Shown: positions 55,001 through 64,000 of the stretch, piece after piece
How the letters are laid out: the number at the start of each line of letters is the position of its first letter
How positions within the stretch are numbered: the first letter of the stretch is position 1
Source of the DNA: Ashinkailepas kermadecensis
Taxonomy: Eukaryota > Arthropoda > Thecostraca > Neolepadidae
Assembly (NCBI GenBank): GCA_034440615.1
Contig: JAOTOM010004680.1
Location: forward strand, 167,501-231,500
DNA length: 64,000 nucleotides
Direction of reading: 5' to 3'
Notes under the pieces: model-generated
The model's database searches: none
What the model was told of the DNA's origin: nothing
The model's input: the letters and a program-made list of their open reading frames with translations, nothing else
Position numbers and translations under genes: made by a program

Positions 55001-57382
55001 TGATATTGGATGGACCGTACACAGTGGCTCCCGGGCTTGCTTGGCCTGGAGTCTCTTTTGATATTGGATGGCGTTTACAAACGCAGTGTATCTCCCGAAG
55101 ACATTATGCAATTCTAGCCAACGTTATATGACAACACCCATGCATACTTCATTGTTTTACTCATTACACAACAAGGGATTAACGGACAACGTTCTACCGT
55201 GCTGAACAATTACATACAAACTATCGTCGCCTTAGCTCAACCTGCAAATCTCACGTCATCTTGAAAATATTAAAGAAGTCGTGTGATGCTTCCTCTGTGT
55301 TGTTTCAATAACACATCTTCAATACCCGATCGCATGGAATTATCGCCAATAACACTACAATTTTGACTGACCCCAAGCTGGGCAGTCCCCGGACAGGCAG
55401 GCATGTGACGCGTCATGACCATTCGGTGCGCTCTCACACAGAGCATTAGTTAACTCGCGTTGGCAACTCATCAGAATGTAAGCAATGAACGTAATGATAG
55501 AGATGTAGCTCCAGGGTCGTCGAGAACAATTTACCCTGTGTGGCGAAGCGCAGGAGATCTCATCTGAGGGACAACGCCAAGTCCGCATGGAATGGGTTTG
55601 CTGAACATGGACAGCGGCTGCGAGAAGGTCCACATGGGCAAAACAGTCTCACATGTGGAGGCCTCTATTCCTATCAACCTCGCGATGAGCGATGGGGAGA
55701 GCTGCTGGCTTCCAACAGCGGACGGCGGGGCGCTTCTCCGCCGTCAAAATGGCATATTGCCGCGAATCCAGTGGTCGATGGCCGAATATTGGCTATCGTT
55801 CATAATGTGCCGGCCGCACCCAACAGGATCAAGGGACATCACATGCCAATATCCATGGTGTGGCAACACTCATGTGGCCATACCACAGGCACACCGGCAG
55901 TTTAAGCACACCAGGAGCAGGCGGTGGGCATCACATGTCAATATCCATGGTGTGACAACACTCATGTGGCCATGTCACAGGCACACCGGCAGCTTAAGCA
56001 CACCAGGAGCAGGCGGTGGACATCACATGTGAATATCCATGGTGTGACAATACTCATGTGGCTATCCCACGGGCACACAGCCAGCTTAAGCACACCTGGG
56101 CGCGGTTTTTCGCTGTTTCCGCCTCGTTGCGCGTGTTGAAGGTGACAAATCCCACTGGAGAAGATGTCTTCCCGTTCTTGCTGGTGATCTTGAGCAGCGA
56201 TCCTTCATACCCCTGAAACATTTCGTTCACGTCAACAGTGTTTGGTTTCATCTAGAGCCACACTCACGTGTTTGTTTTCCACGATTGGGAGTCAGCAGTA
56301 TGGGAAATACACATTCTGGGGTGCGACTGGGCTCTTCCCAACCACCAGACGGCACGCTTTTCCATTCTCTGTTCGCCAAATCTGAAGGGATCATAGATAC
56401 AAAACGAAATAAAAACATGCCACTTCTCCCCGCCCTGTGTGCAAAACTGATAATGCCACTGGGAGAGTATTACCAAGGTTGGCCCATTTATCTTTGATAA
56501 AACATTTGGGGTTCCCGGTGCTTCTTTGTTTGTCAAAAGGATTGCCACATCTTTCTCTCCCCTCTACTAAAAACGGCTTAACCTATATATACACATATAT
56601 CACCGAATGATTAGCTTACCATGAAGGCCAGTTGTAGGTGCGTGCAAGGGTTAATCGCCCTCATAATATACAAGTTGAGATTGCCAAAAGCCAGAGAAAA
56701 CCATACACATGTAACCAGTAACAGTGGATACCTCCTTCATACAAATACTAGCCAACCATTCACGCCGAGGTGATATCCCATGACGCAGAGTCAATAACGA
56801 GCTATGTCATGCACGCCGAGGTGATATTCCATGACACAGGGGCAATAGCGAGGTATGTCATTCACGCCGAGGTGATATCCCATGACGCAGAGTCAATAAC
56901 GAGCTATGTCATGCACGCCGAGGTGATATTCCATGACACAGGGGCAATAGCGAGGTATGTCATTCACGCCGAGGTGATATTCCGTGGCGCAGAGTCAATA
57001 ACGAGTTATGTCATGCACGCCGAAGTGATATTCCATGACGCAGAATCAATAACGAGCTATGTCATGCACGCCGATGTGATATTCCATGACGCGGAGGCGA
57101 TAACGAGCTATGTTATGCACGCCGAGGTGATATTCCATGACGTAGAGGAAATGGACGAGCTATATCATGCACGCACCATGACCGCGTGCTCTTAGAGCTA
57201 GATGTATATGATGCATAACATCCTTCCCGCCCCTTGCCATTCTCATACTACAACACTTCGGCTTCGGAGGAACATGCAGCAATGTCATACGGGCCTGGAC
57301 GTACCTCGTACTCCCGGAACAGCAGGTACAGCTCCCGCGGCTTGGCATCCATAGGAAGTCCAGAGACGAATAGAGTCCGTAC
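33907..57382 (-). CDS. cpo: Two-RRM RNA-binding protein, couch potato/MEC-8/RBPMS family, 5'-incomplete
   Basis: Minus-strand join 57382-57305, 56212-56096, 51475-51334, 42127-42006, 34746-34577, 34085-33907; about 269 codons are visible and all internal phases (0,0,1,0,2) agree. RRM1 spans exons R1-R3, with RNP2-like LFVSGL and RNP1-like SPVGFVTF. It is the canonical couch potato/MEC-8/RBPMS domain, known to bind CAC-containing RNA as a dimer and act in splicing and mRNA localisation. A His- and Pro-rich linker follows in R3-R4. RRM2, in R5-R6, has LFVANL and GSPVSFVEY and resembles the second RRM of nematode MEC-8. The N-terminus lies to the right and was not found. The symbol denotes the family orthologue; MEC-8-like is an equally good name. 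Confidence 0.92.
34577..34746 (-). CDS. cpo: RNA-binding protein exon R5 (start of RRM2)
   Basis: Acceptor ctgccgcccggcag before 34746. An in-phase alternative, ctgcag, ends at 34735 and would drop four codons (AHLQ). The donor is GGCAG|GTGAGG after 34577, phase 2. It encodes [20 protein letters not shown], then [20 protein letters not shown] and LKEIFG: the RNP2 strand and first helix of RRM2. Confidence 0.92.
34747..35063. other. Intron sequence upstream (on -) of exon R5
   Basis: GC-rich single-copy sequence; its repetitive minus-strand ORFs continue into the 37-bp array and are spurious. Confidence 0.55.
35064..35540. repeat. 37-bp array carrying CACGTG in each unit, about 12-13 copies
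   Basis: Units read tacgag(a/t)aggcaacac then gtgggcact and ggagggtcg. CACGTG (E-box) occurs once per unit. Since 37 is not divisible by three, all three frames show the same peptide words. Confidence 0.92.
35541..37129. other. Intron sequence with gataca-rich repeats and a hairpin
   Basis: At 35690-35875 an irregular repeat of gatacaccggagatacatga occurs. A 12-bp-arm hairpin lies at 35913-35943. The rest to 37129 is unique; GC content rises after 36840. No gene seen. Confidence 0.65.
37130..38205. repeat. 26-27 bp minisatellite, about 40 copies
   Basis: Units around cggcactcatagtcaacagg and gacgtg. Frequent variants are caccagg, catcagg, gtccga and ggccgg. It is one of the most internally variable arrays here. 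Confidence 0.92.
38326..38490. repeat. Hexamer tract (GTGACC)n then (AGTGAC)n
   Basis: About 14 GTGACC units change abruptly at about 38410 into about 13 AGTGAC units, then gatcatgatcgg-like degenerate hexamers. Repeated TVTV peptides on both strands are artefacts. Confidence 0.95.
38585..39111. repeat. Two adjacent arrays: about 28 bp (4 copies) and about 32 bp (11 copies)
   Basis: At 38585-38705 units contain ttttgtggacgagtgt. At 38742-39111 units contain gagctgacagaccgacatgt and agcagtgttcc, with substitutions in most copies. Confidence 0.88.
39112..39530. repeat. 57-bp array, about 7 copies
   Basis: Units carry gaggctaggttgacccacac, agacaacgcgctgacggtca and aatataaaccatctggt. It is open in frames on both strands because 57 is a multiple of three; peptide variants show no coding-type constraint. 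Confidence 0.9.
39531..39899. other. Unique intron sequence
   Basis: No feature seen. Confidence 0.5.
39900..40612. repeat. 25-bp minisatellite, about 22 copies
   Basis: Units ggcaggagccggtatgggtg plus tgggt, with diverged copies at both ends (for example ggcaggggatgg). All frames show the same words because 25 is not a multiple of three. Confidence 0.93.
40655..40865. repeat. 23-bp array, about 8-9 copies
   Basis: Units aaccacgagagaacgtaatc plus act, highly uniform. Confidence 0.92.
40866..41389. repeat. Diverged gtgacca-rich sequence
   Basis: From about 41085 irregular units of about 20-28 bp with gtgaccaatgccagctgaac recur and grade into the next array. The first 200 bp are unique. Confidence 0.65.
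41390..41840. repeat. 50-bp array, about 9 copies
   Basis: Units ggtgaccagacccggtgacg, gcgacagtgg and tggcgtgagtgagctgcagc. Two units at the left end are longer, with a ccgacacggccg insertion. Confidence 0.92.
42006..42127 (-). CDS. cpo: RNA-binding protein exon R4 (His-rich linker)
   Basis: Acceptor ctgcctgccgcag before 42127. C|AC gives His, so the join reads [20 protein letters not shown]. Forty full codons end [14 protein letters not shown]. The donor is CAG|GTCCCG after 42006, phase 0, which is weaker than the others. Reading on adds only VPVRSYL before a TGA at 41982-41984 (plus coordinates), so a shorter isoform without RRM2 is possible. His/Pro/Ala-rich linkers of this kind follow RRM1 in this family. 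Confidence 0.85.
42130..44935 (-). repeat. 74-bp array next to the acceptor of exon R4, about 37 copies
   Basis: On the - strand each unit contains gtctgtcccacag then aggtggccgacgttgtgtcg, or aggtgaccggcggtggtcca. The true junction is gtctgcctgccgcag|ACGTGGGCGGATTC, so units look like copies of the acceptor and first exon bases. Two main unit types (GTTGTGTC and GTGGTCC) are interspersed. Plus-strand ORFs of up to 370 codons through it are spurious. Confidence 0.88.
44936..46880. other. Unique intron sequence
   Basis: No gene seen. A short gtccagtg reiteration lies at 46157-46190. Confidence 0.55.
46881..47720. repeat. 11-bp minisatellite (agtctgtcgtc), about 70 copies
   Basis: Preceded by six agccggtcgtc units (46881-46934), then a diverged start from about 46990 that becomes uniform at 47280-47500. 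The 11-bp period produces Ser/Val/Cys-rich spurious ORFs. Confidence 0.93.
47721..49950. other. Unique intron sequence
   Basis: GC-rich to about 48440, then AT-leaning, with a gttttg/t-rich run near 49325-49350. No gene seen. Confidence 0.5.
49951..50279 (+). mobile_element. Possible retroposon 3' end with AATAAA and (GTCT)n tail
   Basis: The sequence ends gaggacatcaataaaagg followed by six GTCT tetramers (to about 50275). A polyadenylation signal directly followed by a short tandem tail is typical of LINE or SINE 3' ends. An internal near-repeat (ggaaccgctacat, twice) lies upstream. No coding domain is present. Confidence 0.4.
50280..51333. other. Unique intron sequence with a strong hairpin
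   Basis: A 13-bp inverted repeat with a 4-base loop lies at 50883-50912, with a second stem (gcgaac/gttcgc) right after it. A G-run of about 14 lies at 51294-51307. No gene. Confidence 0.6.
51334..51475 (-). CDS. cpo: RNA-binding protein exon R3 (end of RRM1, linker)
   Basis: Acceptor tgtgttcgacag before 51475; donor GGAC|GTGAGT after 51334, phase 1. It encodes [19 protein letters not shown], then [10 protein letters not shown], which closes RRM1. The linker that follows contains [12 protein letters not shown]. Confidence 0.92.
51476..52600. other. Intron sequence upstream (on -) of exon R3
   Basis: Minor triplication of cagatgtcgccgacttgggc at 51625-51690; otherwise unique. Confidence 0.55.
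52601..53890. repeat. 71-bp satellite-like array, about 18 copies
   Basis: Units cgtgggacgtgatttggtga, tggtggcctgcacatcacac, gtgatccagtcaacacaccc and a variable tggccatcatc/tgcctatcatc/tgcctatcgtc end. Outside that end the copies are almost identical, which indicates recent homogenisation. Confidence 0.95.
54117..54400. repeat. 46-48 bp array, about 5-6 copies
   Basis: Units with gagagtacacaatggcgaca, gcagactgctaagacgcggg and gtacac; the last copies are rearranged. Confidence 0.88.
54401..54660. other. Unique sequence with a CRE palindrome
   Basis: ggtgacgtcacc at 54637-54648 is a perfect 12-bp palindrome containing TGACGTCA. It lies in a near-duplicated gatgaagtggtgac segment. Confidence 0.55.
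54661..55070. repeat. 58-bp array, about 7 copies
   Basis: Units gtggctcccgagcttgcttg, gcctggagtctcttttgata and ttggatggaccgtacaca. Copies are nearly identical apart from a ccgag/ccggg site. Confidence 0.94.
55071..55825. other. Unique intron sequence
   Basis: No gene recognised. Confidence 0.5.
55826..56095 (-). repeat. Approximately 94-bp repeat of the donor region of exon R2, 3 copies including the real one
   Basis: On the - strand the true junction CCCAG|GTGTGCTTAAGC is followed by two copies of ctcctgGTGTGCTTAAGC or its AAAC variant. Each is then followed by tgccggtgtgcctgtg and a shared stretch with caccatggatatt. Confidence 0.9.
56096..56212 (-). CDS. cpo: RNA-binding protein exon R2 (RRM1 beta2-alpha2)
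   Basis: Acceptor aaatgtttcag before 56212; donor CCCAG|GTGTGC after 56096. It is 39 codons, phase 0. It contains [18 protein letters not shown], the RNP1 strand [10 protein letters not shown] and [11 protein letters not shown]. The donor and the start of the intron are repeated twice more downstream with about 94-bp spacing. Confidence 0.93.
56213..56757. other. Intron between R1 and R2, unique part
   Basis: Single-copy; no coding signal beyond the flanking exons. Confidence 0.6.
56758..57175. repeat. 51-bp array, about 8 copies
   Basis: Units cacgccgaggtgatattcca, tgacgcagagtcaataacga and gctatgtcatg. The period is a multiple of three, so a 17-residue peptide repeat appears in one ORF. 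It lies in the short intron between RRM1 exons, which argues against a gene. Confidence 0.92.
57305..57382 (-). CDS. cpo: RNA-binding protein exon R1 (RRM1 beta1-alpha1)
   Basis: Minus-strand acceptor gctctcag before 57382; donor GAG|GTACGT after 57305. It is 78 nt, 26 codons, phase 0 at both ends. It reads [19 protein letters not shown] and ends LFREYE. This is the RNP2 strand and first helix of RRM1, almost invariant in the couch potato/RBPMS family. Confidence 0.93.
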
Positions 57383-57948
57383 CTGAGAGCATCACATCCA
57401 GTCAGAGGTGCTGACGAAAACGAGTCACAGGATGTCAGCACATTGGCTGTCGAAATGACCAAAGGAACATCCCAAGAGGACAATGTGGTGTGTGGCTAAA
57501 TGAAGTGACTCGCTCTCGGGTTTTTGGGAGCGACGCAGGACTGGCCTGCTCCAGTCCACACGAACTCATAGCCATTCTCGGTAAATATACGTCACCAGGG
57601 GAATTCCGGCAAGCACATCGTCCGTGGTGATTCACCTAATCAGTAATCCTTTTGAACGTTAAACCGGATGAGCTTCGAGCGTTGCTTTATTTATGAACAA
57701 TGATGTTCGAAGGGAAGTATTTTGTTCAAGGTAACAAGAGGCTGTCGCCTTTTGGAATTCTTCGTCTTGAATGGGCTCTGATATGACGTGGATATCTTCG
57801 CAGCATCACCATGACGTGCAAGAACAAGGCATACAATCCAATGACCAATGATCGATCCACCAAACCTAGTTAGAAGTCGGCTTCAGGTTTAATGGCCAAA
57901 GCCTCTTTGAGGCTCAGCCTGGATATCCGGATCAATAAAACCTGCCAC

Positions 57949-57950
<2 letters not shown>
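57383..57950. other. Unique sequence upstream (on -) of exon R1
   Basis: The upstream exon of the RNA-binding protein was sought here and not recognised. Confidence 0.5.
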
Positions 57951-58706
<756 letters not shown>

Positions 58707-59886
58707 ATCCGTCAATATCAATATACACAAACAGATAAATTAAGTTCCACATTGTGGGAAGTTCACGAAAATGTAACACCGAGAAGTTTGCCGGTGCTCT
58801 GTGATGACTAGGCTGGCAGCCTTGGTACATTCCTCCAGCACCGAATTTTGATAGTCCCCCAGACAACGGCAACATGGGATTCAGACTTATTTGTGAGAAA
58901 GTCCTTCGATCTCACCCCGTGAAACCGTCAGACAATGTCGTTCTACAAAGTGTCTCCAATCCTCCATTCTGAGGGAATCCATCGGATGTCTATGACAGTG
59001 AGACAGCTTCTTCGATGAACCATGAGCGAGGCTTGATAGGATCATCTTCTCGCAATTGAAAGGTTTTGAGACTCTTCTTGGTGTAATGGGTTTACCTTGT
59101 GAAGTTCATCGCACAGCCTCGTGGTCTAAACATTTTGCCATGGAAGGGTGAACATTCAGGGAAATCAGCAGCAAAACTTTTTAAAAGATGAGTTCGTGTT
59201 TTATGTAGTCACATGAGAAATACAAATTGGCAGTCAGTTTAGAAACCGTTACGCTGCAAGCACAATATAATTGCAGACCTTGGTGTGAAAGGAAAAAGCT
59301 CATATCCTGGCAAATATCAAGTCGATTATAATTATGATTATGTTATAATTTGAGGCAGGATGGTAACATCTACGTGAGTCGACGGATAATTAACTGTTTT
59401 ATCGTCCAATGCAATCTTTTTTTTAACCAAGGCAATACAAATATTGCCGATATATAAGATATATTGTACACCAAATACAACATAAACTTAGATCATCACC
59501 ATCATATTGCTCTGTTGGTCTCATGATCATATGTTTGCTTAGGGCAGGAATTGGGCACCAACTATGCATTTTTAATGACAACTATTATGCATATTTGCAA
59601 TGTCACAGATGGCGTACGGACAAAGCAATCGCATCAGGACGTGGAATGGAAATGGGAGAGAAAATGGCCGCATCGACGAACTGTCACGCCACAGAGCACA
59701 TGGGGTCGAACTACTTTCGCAGGAATATGTCAGGAAGAAAGTCTTTATTGATCGATGCGAAAATTGCGAGTCCGTATGCAGTCAGCATAATTTGCATGCC
59801 AACAGCCGGATGCCGTGGGCACAACCTACACGGTTCGTGCATACATATCGTGCATTCCTAGACGCTTCACTGTGACGATGTATGGT
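58707..59886. other. Unique sequence
   Basis: AT-leaning; no gene or array seen. Confidence 0.5.
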
Positions 59887-60010
59887 CTGGTGAGTGACAT
59901 CAATGGAAGCCTGGTGAGTGACGTCAGTGGAGGCCTGGTGAGTGACGTCAGTGGAAGCCTGGTGAGTGACGTCAGTGGAAGCCTGGTGAGTGACGTCAGT
60001 GGAAGCCGGG
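59887..60010. promoter_or_regulatory. 24-bp array with repeated TGACGTCA (CRE) octamers, 5 copies
   Basis: Units ggtgagtgacgtcagtggaa plus gcct. Four of five carry the perfect palindrome TGACGTCA; the first has TGACATCA. CREB/ATF bZIP factors bind this octamer in animals. It lies 5' of the visible exons of the minus-strand gene, either in an intron or near its promoter. The regulatory role is inference. Confidence 0.5.
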
Positions 60011-60079
60011 AACATTTCCGTCTGTCCGACGTCGGCGTTTGATAGCCATGACAAACGAGAAGTAATACGAAAATATAAC

Positions 60080-60400
60080 GATAAGGTCATTGCACCGCGG
60101 GAACTACCGGATAAGGTCATTACACTGCGGAAACCACGGGATAAGGTCACTACACTGAGGGGGGGAAACGCCGGATAAGGTCACTACACCGCAGGAACCG
60201 CCGAATAAGGTCACTACACCGCGGAACCACTGGATAAGGTCACTACACCGCGGAACCACTGGATAAGGTCACTACACCGCGGAACCACCGCGCCACCACA
60301 AGCCACGTGATGGACATTGTCGGGTCCGGGCAGTTCCAGCGAAGGGACCGAGTGCGACATTGTCGGGTTCGGGCAGTTTCAGTGAAGGGGCCGAGTGCAA
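60080..60400. repeat. 29-bp array (about 7 copies) and a 46-bp duplication
   Basis: Units ggataaggtcactacaccgc plus ggaaccact from 60080 to 60292, then two copies of gacattgtcgggtccgggca with flanks to about 60400. Confidence 0.88.
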
Positions 60401-61430
60401 GATTGATCGCACGGCCATTTCAATGAAAACACAGTGAAGGTGGCGACTCGACCTGCACGCGACTGGCATGCGGCAAGGAACTTCTCCCTTTGTATTTGCA
60501 TGCCGTCACTACTGAGCTACTAACACCACGTGTCTGCCGGTTGACGGTGGGAAGACAGAAAACAGTGACCAAAACTGTACACACGCCGACACAATGTATC
60601 CTCATTCCGCCGCCTGCAGCTTTCAGTGTCGGCGAATGCTCGGTCAGCCCTCAAACTTGGCGGTTTCGATCTGCGAAACACGTGACCACCTGCGCATCGA
60701 CCAGCGGCTGGAACATGGCGTCCCTAGCAACCGGTGTGTCGTCGATATTGGGCAGGTTTGTTGTAGCAACGGGTCGGCGGCCGTCTGGATCCAGGTGCAG
60801 GGCGGCCTTGCCGGCCTGGCCGGCCGTGTTCGAGTCGGCCAGATTTGCTGCGTGAGCCGTAGTCGCCAGCGAGCCGGCCGCCACGGCGCGCCGTCCATCG
60901 ACGAAGTATCGACGACCGCAGCCCGTACAGTGGAAAGTGGATGGCGGCTGGTGACGACGCCGACACACGCACATCTCCCCCCCCCCCCTCCCTCCTCCCC
61001 TCCACACCACCAGGCCGTGCCCACCACACCGATCAGCCACACTAGAGCTGCGTCTAACATTTCGGCCTACAAACCGGACTCGTGCTTACTGTACGGACCG
61101 GCCACACCAGGCCACACTTTGTCTGCCATACCGTGCTGTAACCTCCGACTGGTGTATATAATATCGCTCTGCCATACCAGACCGTGCATACCATACCGAC
61201 CAGCCATACCGGACCCTTGTATGCTGTGCTGGCCTACCATGCCAGACTTGTGCCTGCCATCCCGACCAACCACCACCGGACAGTGACAGAAGCCTGCCAG
61301 TCTGGGCGGACCGGCTGCGCGGACCTTCCGCAGCGCAGTCGGAAACACCGTTGGATATCTGGGCAGACGGTAGTTGTTGGGAACATCTGCACCGTCCGCA
61401 GACAGGAGCTTTGCGAAGCAGCTCGATCCC
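60401..61430. other. GC-rich unique sequence with a C-run
   Basis: Strong GC bias at 60580-61020 with a polypyrimidine C-tract at 60968-61010. Diverged ccataccgaccagccatacc repeats follow at 61080-61270. Overlapping ORFs exist on both strands, none recognisable. It could include an upstream non-coding part of the minus-strand gene. Confidence 0.45.
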
Positions 61431-63310
61431 TCCACAGGCAGTAACTGTAGGACATCGCTGAACCCCTCCACAGACAGTAACTGTAGGACACCGCTGAACC
61501 CCTCCACAGCCAGTAGCTGTAGGACACCGCTGAACCCCTCCACAGACAGCAACTGTAGGACACCGCTGAACCCCTCCACAGACAGTAACTGTAGGACATC
61601 GCTGAACACCTACACTGTATGGAGGGATCAAGCTTGCTCCCATAGCTACTGCCTGTGGAGGGGTTCAGCGGTGTCCTACAGTTACTGTCTGTGGAGGGGT
61701 TCAGCGATGTCCTACAGCTACTGTCTGTGTAGGGGTTCAGTGGTGTCCGACAGTTACTGTCTGTGGAGGGGTTCAGCAGTGTCCTACAGTTACTGTCTGT
61801 GGAGGCGTTCAGCGGTGTCCTACAGCTACCGTCTGTGGAGGGGTTCTGCGGTGTCCTACAGCTAATGTCTGTGGAGGGGTTAGCGGTGTCCTACAGTTAC
61901 TGTCTGTGGAGGGGTTCAGCGGTGTCCTACAGTTACTGTCTGTGGAGGGGTTCAGCGGTGTCCTACAGTTACTGTCTGTGGAGGGGTTCAGCGGTGTCCT
62001 ACAGTTACTGTCTGTGGAGGGGTTCAGCGGTGTCCTACAGTTACTGTCTGTGGAGGGGTTCAGCGGTGTCCTACAGTTACTGTCTGTGGAGGTGTCTGCG
62101 GTGTCCTACAGTTACTGTCTGTGGAGGGGTTCAGCGGTGTCCTACAGTTACTGTCTGTGGAGGGGTTCAGCGGTGTCCTACAGTTACTGCCTGTGGAGGG
62201 GTTCAGCGATGTCCTACAGCTACTGTCTGGAGGGGTTCGGCGGTGTCCTACAGTTACTGTCTGTGGAGAGATCGAGCTTCCTCCCATAGCTACTGCCTGT
62301 GGAGGGGTTCAGCGGTATCCTACAGCTACTGCCTGTGGAGGGGTTCAGTGGTGTCCTATAGTTACTGTCTGTGGAGGGATCGAGCTTCCTTCCATAGCTA
62401 CTGCCTGTGGAGAGGTTCAGCAGTGTCCTACAGCTACTGCCTGTGGAGGGGTTCAGCGGTGTCCTACAGTTACTGCCTGTGGAGGAGTTCAGCGGCGTCC
62501 TACAGTTACTGTCTGTGGAGGGGTCAGCGGTGTCCTACAGTTACTGTCTGTGGAGGGGTTCAGCGGTGTCCTACAGTTACTGTCTGTGGAGGGGTAAGCG
62601 GTGTCCTACAATTACTGCCTGTGGAGGGGTTCAGCGGTGTCCTACAGCTACTGCTTGTGGAGGGGTTCGGCGGTGTCCTACAGTTACTGTCTGTGGAGAG
62701 ATCGAGCTTCCTCCCATAGTTACTGCCTGTGGAGAGGTTCAGCGGTGTCCTACAGTTACTGCCTGTGGAGGGGTTCAGCGGTGTCCTACAGCTACTGCCT
62801 GTGGAGGGGTTCAGTGGTGTCCTATAGTTACTGTCTGTGGAGGGATCGAGCTTCCTCCCATAGCTACTGCCTGTGGAGAGGTTCAGCAGTGTCCTACAGC
62901 TACTGCCTGTGGAAGGGTTCAGCGGTGTCCTACAGTTACTGCCTGTGGAGGAGTTCAGCGGTGTCCTACAGTTACTGTCTGTGGAGGGGTTCAGCGGTGT
63001 CCTACGGTTACTGCCTATGGAGGGGTTCAGCGGTGTCCTACAGTTACTGCCTGTGGAGGGGTTCAGCGGTGTCCTATAGTTACTGTCTGTGATGGGGTCA
63101 GCGGTGTCCTACAGTTACTGCCTGTGGAGGGGTTCAGCGGTGTACTACGGTTACTGCCTGTGGAGGCGTTCAGCGGTGTCCTACAGTTACTGTCTGTGGA
63201 CGGATCAAGCTGATCCCTCCAGACAGTAACTGTAGGACCCGCTGAACCCCTACACAGAGACTAACTGTGCGGGATTGCTGGATCCCTCCACAGACAATAT
63301 CTGTTTGGAG
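61431..63310. repeat. 36-bp array, about 50 copies, with inverted units at both ends
   Basis: The main block (about 61640-63205) has units ctgtggaggggttcagcggt plus gtcctacagttactgt. At 61431-61612 about five units, and at 63210-63300 two to three units, run in the opposite orientation (aacccctccacagacagtaa). Some units carry gatcgagcttcctcccatag insertions. Repetitive ORFs of up to about 320 codons are spurious. Confidence 0.93.
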
Positions 63311-63655
63311 CAGCTGTGGACTGCTGCACTCCTTCCTGCTGTATCGGCCGGAGGGGACGAGCTGGAGAGGAGTCGCGCGGCCACCTATTAAAACACACCT
63401 GCTACCTGGCCCCGTCCGGATGTTTTATGTTGTGATTACCTGTCCTCTGTAATCCTGTCATCAGCATCCTAACATCGGTCTTATGGTTCAACTGGACGTT
63501 TGATCATCTTGAAATTCGTGTATGTTTGAAACAGGTATTGTCACGGGTTTTGAATAGGGGGATGAAGAGGTGTACAGGCCAATTTTACGAAATCTGTAGG
63601 GAAGCGCCATGTGCCTCTCCTGCTTTGGTGACGCCGCCCATGTACCATGTACGGA
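63311..63655. other. Unique sequence
   Basis: No feature seen. Confidence 0.5.
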
Positions 63656-64000
63656 TATGGATATATAGATATATATATATACTTGCATACATTTTATTAA
63701 AATAGCCCGAACTATTGCTGTGGTGGGTTTATGAACCTATTGCTAAGCAGAGCTTGTTGCGTGAACTCTGGCCCCACCACGCAATCAATTAATTCCAGTA
63801 CAACGGCAGAATTTTGACCGAGAGTTTAACGTGCCGTGAATGCACCGACACGGCCGCCCCGATAGTGCGTTTCCCGCCTTATTGGGCCAGTTGCCAGCTG
63901 ACCCTCCCAGCCGGAAGATAAATATGAGCGCGGGAAGCGACTCGAACCATGTCTCGCCAGGACAGGGAAGACCAGTGCAGGTCGGCGTTCTAACCAACTG
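63656..64000 (-). mobile_element. tRNA-derived SINE-like element, cut by the window edge
   Basis: Read on the - strand from the right edge: a tRNA-like D-arm CAGTTGGTTAGAACGCC, then about 45 nt later a B-box GGTTCGAGTC, then an approximately 240-bp body including GGCACGTTAAAC, then TTTTAATAAAATG and a TA-rich tail. The A-box/B-box spacing fits a Pol III promoter, but a non-tRNA body follows, which favours a SINE over a functional tRNA gene. The first bases of the head are outside the window. Confidence 0.6.

Noticed and set aside
56770..57195. 17-residue repeat protein
   Set aside because: 51-bp array in the short intron between two RRM1 exons; no support for translation.
60594..61286. 230-codon ORF
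   Set aside because: GC-rich, overlapped by ORFs on the other strand, no known motif; the last part is low-complexity repeats.
61763..63213. Repeat-protein ORFs (Cys/Tyr/Ser-rich words)
   Set aside because: 36-bp array artefact; the same words appear in other frames where unit length slips.
63890..64000. Functional tRNA gene on the - strand
   Set aside because: The T-arm stem is poor and a long non-tRNA body with AATAAA and a TA-rich tail follows; a SINE fits better. The edge prevents a full fold.

Overview
This window is eukaryotic nuclear DNA. Both recognisable genes are split into short exons with GT..AG introns whose reading phases join exactly. It also holds a decayed non-LTR retrotransposon, a tRNA-derived SINE-like element, long microsatellites and dozens of minisatellite arrays. 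The two encoded proteins look arthropod-like, and the repeat-rich, intron-rich layout would suit a crustacean. The species cannot be fixed from sequence alone. Nothing here resembles a prokaryotic operon.

Gene 1 (+ strand, 6334-26047) is the C-terminal, larger part of an SLC16-family monocarboxylate-type transporter. Seven exons cover about TM2 to TM12 plus a long cytoplasmic tail. All six exon-exon phases match, and the stop codon is at 26045-26047. The 5' exons, including the family's DGGWGW-type first helix, are not seen and probably lie to the left. One intron of 9.8 kb carries a CR1-like LINE fragment and several arrays.

Gene 2 (- strand, 57382 down to about 33.6 kb) is a couch potato/MEC-8/RBPMS-family RNA-binding protein with two RRMs. 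Six exons are phase-consistent and a tiny terminal exon is tentative. Its 5' end lies to the right. The two genes converge tail to tail across a gene-poor 7.6 kb interval (26.05-33.63 kb).

By my coordinates about a third of the window is tandem repeats with units from 2 to about 96 bp. The most unusual observation is that many of these arrays are built from the neighbouring exon-intron junction. At eight junctions (acceptors at 6334, 7160, 20811, 24568 and 42127; donors at 7324, 10507 and 56096) the intronic units align to the splice site, usually with 10-40 nt of the adjoining exon. They form ladders of decoy splice sites next to the real one. The 39-bp array at 1.97-3.99 kb is open in several frames on both strands and produces 700-800 codon ORFs that I regard as spurious.

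Layout: 0-6.1 kb, arrays and unique flank. 6.1-26 kb, transporter gene. 26-33.6 kb, intergenic with a 26-bp array and a GC-rich block. 33.6-57.4 kb, RNA-binding protein gene with arrays filling its introns. 57.4-64 kb, a giant TA/CT/T tract, a CRE-bearing array, a 36-bp array with inverted ends, and a SINE-like element at the right edge.
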